Source: Sophora flavescens
Taxonomy: Eukaryota; Streptophyta; Magnoliopsida; Fabales; Fabaceae
Assembly (NCBI GenBank): GCA_030762895.1
Contig: CM061064.1
Location: 136,507,847 to 136,571,846, forward strand
Length of the DNA stretch: 64,000 nucleotides
Direction: 5' to 3'
The translations under genes and the position numbers were made by a program. Under the pieces are notes generated by a model, which was given only the letters and a program-made list of their open reading frames with translations, made no database searches and had not been told where the DNA came from. Shown here in pieces: positions 57,331-64,000 of this stretch (the first letter of the stretch is position 1; the number at the start of each line of letters is the position of its first letter).

Positions 57331-57945
57331 TGTTCTTGCCGAGATCCAACTTACCGGAATCTCGCTATAGAACGTCAAACCAAGAGTGATCGCAGGGATC
57401 ATTTTAGATTATGGCTTGATAGAATATTATATTCCGGTCCTATGTATCCTAATGGGAATCAAAGTCAGACGTAGTTCTAGGTTCAACCCTTAGCCATACG
57501 ATGATCTCAATCCCTTAATATTGTATCTGATGAATACCAGTGGGCAAGGACTCTTCGGTAGTCTCTTGGCTGAACTGGTTTCACTAATACGCTTAAGGGA
57601 GATTCACCTAGGTTCATAAAAAGTGTCTCTTCTCTTAGGGTTCTCCTCTTTTTATAATAGGATCCCCATATCTCTAAGAGATCTAGATTTATATCCTCTT
57701 ATCTCTTAAATCTTCTTTGAGATATATGATCTCCATGATTGGTGGGATTTATCTATTTTAACCGGATAAGGTTATTTGAGATAATATCAACATCATTAAA
57801 GATAATATCAATATATTATCTTTTCCACCTTATTGGATCGAGAATCTAAGCTCGGTGGCTGGGTTTTACTCCTCGGCCAATACAGATTTCAAAGGGCTTA
57901 TTGCCCAAGACTAATATTCAAGGACCCAAAATGGTTTGGGTAACA
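57331..57945 (-). repeat. G 5' LTR
   Basis: 615 bases, TGTTCTTGCC...GGGTAACA on the plus strand. A TATAAAA-type box (minus strand, 57650-57656) fits a promoter. The second copy is not present. Confidence 0.82.
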
Positions 57946-58115
57946 AAAGAAAAAACATGATTCTATTTTGCAGTAGTGCTTGAAGACCAAGAACAAAAAT
58001 TGGAATCTCAATATGGTCATTCAAAGCACATGACAGGGAACAAACACAAATTCTCCTCTTCATCACCCAACAATGGTAGTTATGTTTTTCTATGGTGACA
58101 ATAGTAAAGGGTATG
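57946..58115 (+). pseudogene. F protease fragment
   Basis: CLKTKNKNW followed by HSKHMTGNKHKF matches the copia protease around its active site, but a frameshift removes the usual LDSGC. Coding ends near 58115 and pol does not resume. Confidence 0.75.
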
Positions 58116-59344
58116 AGGTAGAGTTTGTTTCATTTAAATTTATGATCATGACTCATGAATTTAATTGACAAACAAACCATGTTAATTGAACAATAAATTG
58201 AAAATGGCTATATTGTTGGCTTGGTTGAACTTCCTTAAAAGATTTTATGCTTCATATGTTTTTAACCTTATTATTTCTGACATGTGTATTGAGTGTGAAA
58301 GAAGAAAGCTCATAATCGATCACTGTAATCGATTATCACAAGTCAATAACTGTAAAATCGATTATGAGAATCTATTACACAAAAAGGGAGAAAAAGAACC
58401 AGAATCCAGCAAGCTCATAATCGATTACAATAATAAATTATGTAAAATGTGGAGAGAGAGCAAAAAGTCAGAGGACTTGAAATCGATTACGATAATCGAT
58501 TACTCGTGAATACAAAGGTCATGAACTCAGAAAGTTTATCCTTTTCTCTCACTATGTCTTCAGTTGCAATACAAATGAAAATTTCTTTGACAATGTGTTA
58601 TGCTTTCTCATATTCTGTAGTATGCCTTTATAGCTAGGCATATGCCTTCAAATTTTCTATTTGAAAAGGTATTACTTGAAATTACATGTCTTCTCTATTG
58701 TCTTGATAATCTTGAGACATATACATGCTTAAAAAAGGTTTTGAACTCAAATGCATTTGCGATAACATCATTCGTATTTAAATGACTAGTTGATGACGTG
58801 ATACATGCTCTAAATATTATCCATCAACCCATATGTTGCTCACAGTTGTGCCTTAACAATGCTCAATGAAATAAATTCACCTTTTTCTTCATTGCCCTTA
58901 GAAAAATGAAATATCAATTTGGAAAATCATTTTTGAAAAGGGGAGATTTGCTTACTTAAGGGAAATAATCATATATTTTCTAAAGGAGGAAATCTTTTCT
59001 TTTACTATACTGGTACTTGCTTCCACATACATGTTTGGAATTACAGTAATGCCTACATATATCTTTTTATATAATTCTTGCCTGAATGTATGCCTTGCTT
59101 TATTTGCTTTTCCCGTTTTTTGATAATGACAAAGGGGGAGAGTTATATGATTGCATGATTCGGGGCGGGGCGGGGCGGGCCGGGGGGGGGGGGGGGTGGA
59201 TTTGAATGTATGCATAAAGTGAGGGGGAGCAAAGCATATATAATCTGTGCATTAACTGTGATATTTGATTATGGAAATAGTCTCACTCGTTTCTTTAGTA
59301 AATCCCTCCTAGAGATGTTTGTCATCATCAAAAAGGGGGGACAA
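58116..59344 (+). other. F 3' non-coding region with polypurine tracts and G-rich block
   Basis: No supported gene. ATCGATTA-type palindromes occur at 58315-58505. Polypurine tracts AAAGGGGGAGAG (near 59131), GAGGGGGAGC (near 59221) and AAAAAGGGGGGACAA (ending at 59344) are Sirevirus-like. A G-rich block lies at 59162-59198. Confidence 0.75.
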
Positions 59345-60708
59345 TGTGAATATATGCCTTGAAAGGTATTTTTTTATGATGGACAAAAGGAAAAGGTCCA
59401 GGAGGACTAAAGTGCAAAAAGCCGATGATTATAAAGCAAGCCAGCAAAGGGGGAAATGGGAATTTCAGTATTTGTATTTATTGTTCTAGAAAAAGTGTGT
59501 AAATGGTATATAGAGTTCTCAATTTGATATTGGTCACACACACACACTTTTAACATGTGCCTAAAACATTTTAAACATGTTTTTAATCTGACAATTAATT
59601 GTGCTTAATGTGTAATCAAAATATTAATTGTTAAGATTTTCAAATTCAAATATACTTCAAACCATAATCAATTATGGGAAACCAATAATCGATTATGATA
59701 TGAATTAAAAGGATTTAAATGAGTATTGATTTTAATTAAAGCCGTTAAGTTTTGAATTTGAAATAGAATAATCGATTATGTCATTTGTACAATCGATTAT
59801 GGCTTTTTATATGAAAGTCAGTGGACTCATAATCGATTAGTGCATATTATGTCAAAGTGAGCACTTCCTGAAATCGATTTAAATAATTGATTATGAGAAT
59901 GTAATAATCAATTATGCTGCGATAAAAGTGATTTTTAATGAGGCTTGACCTATTTTCTTTGGACCAATACTTCTCACATATAAAAGCAAGGTTAGGCAGT
60001 CATCAGCTGACAGAACTCTATTATTCAACTTGTGCTAAAAACTCTGATAAACATAATCTCTACCCTTTCTCTTGCACTATCACTTTGACCATATTATTTT
60101 GAGAGTTCTTCACACCATATAATTGTTGTTATTCATGTTCTTCAATTTGTTTTTATCAGCACTATTAAGAGTGCATATTGTTGGTAAGAGTTGTGTGACT
60201 CAAACCCTTCTTTTCTAATCAAGTTTTCAAGAGAGGTGATATCTCTTGGGGTGTTTCTTGGATGTGATTTCCAAGTGTTTACAAGGGAGGTAATATTCCT
60301 TGTGGTTGATAAGAGAGGTGATATCTCTTGGGTTATTGTCTTGAGGCTCTTTCACTCGAGGAGGTGATATCCTGGTTTGTGAGGAGTGCTCTTTATTATA
60401 AAGGTTCTAGTTGATCTTGTTTAAAAACTAGAGTTGATTAAAAACCCTTGGTGGTATTACCTTTGGGACTGGACATAGGCCACGTGGGTAGTCTATGGCC
60501 GAACCAACATATATCGTTGTGTTCATCTTCTCATCCCTTATCTCTTTTATTTCAGCTTTATCTTTTACAAAACACTTTTAATAGCACGTGTATTTAAAAA
60601 AAATTGTTTTTCACAATATGTTAAAAGGAAAAAGTTTTTATCTTTACCAAAGTTTTTGGAAAACACAATTCATCCCCCCCTCCTTGTGTTTGGATTCACT
60701 TGGGAATA
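59345..60708 (+). repeat. F 3' LTR
   Basis: 1,364 bases. The AGGTGATAT-loop hairpins are at 60228-60248, 60282-60302 (loop AGGTAATAT), 60310-60330 and 60359-60373. It is followed by CAATA (60709-60713). Confidence 0.92.
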
Positions 60709-60713
60709 CAATA

Positions 60714-62142
60714 TTGCTTGCCTCTCTGTGGTTGAAGAGGAGGCCCAATCTTTCACTTCTAATCAAATTTTTAAAAGGGAGTAAATTAAATTGGGTAAAA
60801 GGCCTGCTATTTGTAGCTTGGTAGAGTCAAGTAAGGCCCATTCTTGTGGCCGTAGGAGCGATAATGGGCCTTCAGAGGAGGGTTTCTCGTAGCCTCTGGT
60901 GAATTTAATTTAAAAAAAAGAAAAAGAAGAAAAGGGAGGGCAAAAAAGATGTTCGAGGGGGCTCCAAGGGCTCTATTCCGGGGATACAACTCCCATTGTG
61001 GAATCCCTTGGTTAGTCGCCCATCCCGCTCGAGGCTTAGAAATCCAGAAGTGGGATTTGATGCTGTGGGTGGAGGTTCTCATGGTTCTGGGGTGGTTCTG
61101 GTCAAGCGAGGAACTCAAAGATCTAGGGGGAGGGGGTCAATCCCTAGACACGTGTCGGCCACTGTCAGTTCGACCGGTCTGAAAGTCGTGGGGAGCAGGG
61201 CCATAGCTATGTCGGTTCAATTAAGTGCTCCATCGAGGTCCAACATTTCAAATGCCCATCGGACTGCCAAAAGAAGGCCTCTGCCAGGTATGTCAGTATC
61301 TGACTCAGGTATTTGGCATAGCAATAGGAATTCCTCCACTCGTAGTAGTACCAAATCAGTTGAAAAACTGCTCCAGATAGGGACACGGTTGGGAATGTCG
61401 GTTAGGGGAAATGAATCATTGGTTGTGGAAAATTTGGTTCAACTTGAAAATAGAGACAGACCGGCTAAGAGTGCAAAAGGGGCTGGTCGGGTTATTATAT
61501 GAAGATTTTTCCTTCAATGTGAGGGGCTGGGGGGAGTTGAAGAAAAACAAAATTAGGAGATTGGTGTTGGAGGAAAAATTAGATTTTATAGCGATGCAAG
61601 AAAAAAATTTGAGGATGTCTCAGGGAGTCTCTATAAAAAGCTCTGGGGAGGAAATTGCTTCGATTTTTGCTTTTTTCCTTCAAGTGGGAGCAGTGGTGGA
61701 ATTCTGTCAATTTGGAATTATGCATATGCTATGTTACAGTTCTGGTTCAAAGGTAGAGGATTTGTAGGTGTTTGTTTCTACTTGAACCTAAAACAAAACA
61801 TGTTTTGCCAACAATGTTTACTCATAGGGTAACGAAACAGAGAAGAAGAGCTATGGGAAACGCTGAGTATGTCAAAAAGAGGGTTCGGGGGTTGCCTTTG
61901 GTGTGTGGCTAGTATTTTTAATGTTGTTAGATCATCGATAGAGTGGAAGGGAATGGATTCTGTGGGGGTTGTGGAATGGCGAGGTCCGAGGGAAGATTTC
62001 AACTATTTCATTAAAGACATGAACTTGATCGATCTACCACTCCTTGGTAGAAAATTCACATGGGTAAGACCAAATAGGTCGGCTCAAAGTAGGCTAGACC
62101 GATTTTTGGTGTCTGAAAGCTGGATTGATGCTTGGGGAGATG
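60714..62142 (+). pseudogene. LINE (plant L1 type) remnant with endonuclease domain end
   Basis: From 61499 the start of the endonuclease/exonuclease/phosphatase domain is visible (NVRGWGELKKNKIRRLVLEEKLDFIAMQE) and at 61990-62142 its end (FNYFIKDMNLIDLPLLGRKFTWVRP, RLDRFLVSESW). The middle is shared over several frames with stops. 60714-61498 is basic, Ser-rich coding (61,0xx-61,5xx) that may be the ORF1 end. RT is absent because element H begins at 62143. It would be the ORF2 endonuclease that nicks target DNA. Confidence 0.82.
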
Positions 62143-63114
62143 TGTAACATCCATGCTTTTATGATTTGTTTTACGTAAGAGGACTTGGATTAGGTAGTTG
62201 GTTAAGGTGTATGAACCTTTGCATGGAAAATACGTAACCAACTGGGGCGAAATCGAACATAAATATAACCTAGGGTTTTCAAGTATCGCTTAAGAATGCC
62301 CGAAAGTGTATGATAAACAACTTATGTTTAAGTAAGAGATTAGAAATTTTGAGGTCTTGAGATTGTTCCTCAAGTATAGAAGAGCTTATGTTTCAAATTT
62401 GAGATCAATCAGATTTTAAACGAGCGCATAAGTCGAAGAAACGTGCGAAGTCAACATTGCTGACTTGAGGCCACGCTGAGCGTGGGAAGTTGTCACTGAG
62501 CGTGGGGAAGCGGTGCAACACGCCAGACAGGACCGCATGGATCCATGCTGAGCTTAGATTTTCCACGCTGAGAGGCACCACCAAAAAATTGAAAACAAAA
62601 AATAAAGTTGTCTGAAAGGTAACTTAAGTTACCTCAGATGTAGAGAAACTAGAACAGAGAGCTCGAAGATAGAGAAAAGGCGAGGTTAGAGAGAGAAATG
62701 GAGGCCGAGGAGAATTCGTCCTTCCGATTTCGATTCCGACTACACCGTTGTGATCTGGGCAACGAGTACTACAAATATCGACTATTGATTCTTTGATATA
62801 ACAGTGGTAATGCTCAAATCCCTAATGTGTTGACACATCGACATTGTTGTTTCCTTCTTTCTTGTATCTTGATTCAATTCTAGTTCTGTTTGGAAAACTA
62901 TTTCAAGATCAAGAGTTATGCCATTGTCAGGACTTTGTCCATGTGTTAGGGAAAATTGTGGAGCACCAAAGAGCCTTTTGGGATACATTACAACAACCTA
63001 GAGGGAGAGAGAGAAGCTTGTTTCATGAGGTTCGAGATGCCGGTACAAGTGTGCACAATGTGAGGGGAATAAATTTCTATTATTGGGAAAATGGGCATAA
63101 ATATGAACATTAAC
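62143..63114 (+). repeat. H: Tekay-like LTR fragment and unassigned flank
   Basis: TGTAACATCC at 62143 resembles the T LTR start, and the GC-rich CACGCTGAGCGTGGG repeats (62473-62580) and GAGAGAGAAA stretch fit a Tekay-type LTR. From about 62890 to 63114 I cannot assign the sequence. The other end is not in the window. No coding function is supported. Confidence 0.5.
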
Positions 63115-64000
63115 TGTTGGAACCAAAGTGGTTTTGGATTTAATAATCTCTAAGTTTTGATGCTAACAAAAGGATTAAATTTGCTTGGCAAAGTGTTAGT
63201 TGAGATCTAACAAGTGAGTTCAGTTTATGCAGGAATATTCAAAATAATATAAGGTATACAATGCTTGGACTCGTGCAAAGAATTACCCGTCCAACGTTTA
63301 TTTAAACTGTTTATATTTTAATCAATAGTTAGACTAGTTTTCCTTAGTAGACGAGGCTATAAATGAATACCTAAATAACTTGTTAGGTACAGCAAGTCGA
63401 AAGACTTGAAAATAAGCACGTCCATTTTGCCACGTCAGCAGACGAGTGCTATCCTTGAAACTCAAGTATACATCCATAGTGCCTAAACTAAAATTCAGTA
63501 GGAGTCCATAGTGCCACGTCATTGGATGGAGGTTCTCTAAGGACTTAGCAAGTCCAAAGACTTGTGTGGACGAGTGCTTCTGCTACATCAGTGGACGAGC
63601 AGAATTAAAATCTTGTGTAGATGCGTTCTTAAAACTAAGTAGACGGTTCTATATGTTTACTACCTTGAATGTGATTTAATGCAATCTGGTCCACAATGAA
63701 TTTATTTCAAATGATTGATATTTATTTCAAATGAATATTTGTTCTTTCCATTTGTTTTTATCCGATTTAATGTCTTGTTTCCCTTGAGAAAATTTATAGT
63801 ACCATCAAGGAAATACAAAAAGTAAATAGTACAATTGGAACTATAAAACGATATGTACGATGACATCTTTATTGCTAAACAAAAGCTGGTTTATACACAA
63901 AGGAGGAAAGAAAGCTTTTAAGGTACAATTGCTCAGAACTGTGAGCCTCCATTTTGTGATTTTATGATAACCAAGGATACTTTTCAACATGGACAAAATC
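63115..64000 (+). repeat. S2: LTR of the S1 family, cut by window end
   Basis: It starts TGTTGGAACC and follows 18183 onwards with many substitutions and small gaps. It has two CAAGTC/GACTTG hairpins (63393-63408 with loop GAAA, 63549-63564 with loop CAAA) and GCCACGTCAGCAGACGAG-like motifs near 63430. Whether it is a solo LTR or the start of a full element cannot be told. Confidence 0.85.

Larger units (their letters stand above)
51651..57945 (-). mobile_element. G: Tat-type Ty3/gypsy element lacking its 3' LTR
   Basis: Read on the minus strand: 5' LTR (57945-57331), primer site, gag, protease, RT, RNase H, a second RNase H and integrase, then a 3' non-coding stretch. The second, archaeal-type RNase H between RNase H and integrase is diagnostic for the Tat lineage. 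The left LTR is missing and the left boundary with F (about 51651) is not exact; no target-site duplication can be shown. All genes carry breaks. Confidence 0.88.
48565..60708 (+). mobile_element. F: Sirevirus-like copia element, pol mostly deleted
   Basis: LTRs at 48565-50009 and 59345-60708, target-site duplication CAATA (48560-48564 and 60709-60713), tRNA-Met type primer site, gag with Sirevirus features, the first part of protease, then a direct jump to a 3' non-coding region with repeated GGGGGAG tracts. Most of pol is missing. Tat-type element G (51651-57945) is inserted between gag and protease. The LTRs differ clearly more than those of A and D, and their terminal bases are mutated (TATG start, ATA end), so F is older. 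Confidence 0.9.

Noticed and set aside
62844..63113. 89-codon ORF as a host gene
   Set aside because: No recognised domain, position between two LTRs, and an equally open frame on the other strand.

Overview
The window reads as a pericentromere-like repeat block of a flowering plant, probably a eudicot. AT-rich DNA is filled end to end with nested transposable elements, and I found no host gene and no structural RNA gene. The evidence is the families present: Sirevirus-type copia elements with a long extra 3' ORF, Athila-, Tat- and Tekay-type gypsy elements, a CACTA transposon and a plant L1-type LINE. Host species cannot be named from this sequence.

Layout. 1-19625 is a Sirevirus-like copia element (S1; its 5' LTR starts left of the window) with an Athila-like gypsy element (A, 6235-15925) inserted in its extra ORF. 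S1 itself sits in the RT of a Tekay/Del-type chromovirus (T), whose pieces are 19626-20347, 26682-26748, 28594-30831 and 45948-~48083. T is also broken by an internally deleted chromovirus in minus orientation (C, 20348-26681, itself hit by solo LTR s1 at 22524-24048), by solo LTR s2 (26749-28593), and in its 3' LTR by a complete CACTA transposon (30832-45947). The CACTA element carries a short gag-only retroelement in minus orientation (D, 37870-43425). Next come a LINE remnant (48084-48564 and 60714-62142) split by a second Sirevirus-like element (F, 48565-60708), which holds a minus-strand Tat-type gypsy element (G, ~51651-57945). The right end has a Tekay-like LTR start (H, 62143 on), cut at 63115 by another LTR of the S1 family (S2) that runs out of the window.

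Target-site duplications support seven nestings: CTGCC (A), ACAAG (C), CCTAG (s1), AAGTT/GAGTT (s2), TTT (CACTA), ATCAC (D) and CAATA (F). Nearly all coding regions carry stops, frameshifts or deletions; the clear exception is the 458-codon gag-like ORF of D. D shares LTR structure, primer-binding site, polypurine tract and 3' non-coding region with A, so D is probably a non-autonomous partner mobilised by A-type proteins.

The most unusual signal is in the LTRs. Several families carry arrays of short hairpins whose loop is constant while the stems vary in a paired, compensatory way: a CGC-CTC-GCG array just upstream of the TATA box (A, D, s1, s2), four 10-nt-loop hairpins downstream of the TATA box (A, D), and four AGGTGATAT-loop hairpins in F. 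A second notable signal is a four-cysteine motif found between protease and RT in A and kept in D although D lacks protease, RT and integrase.
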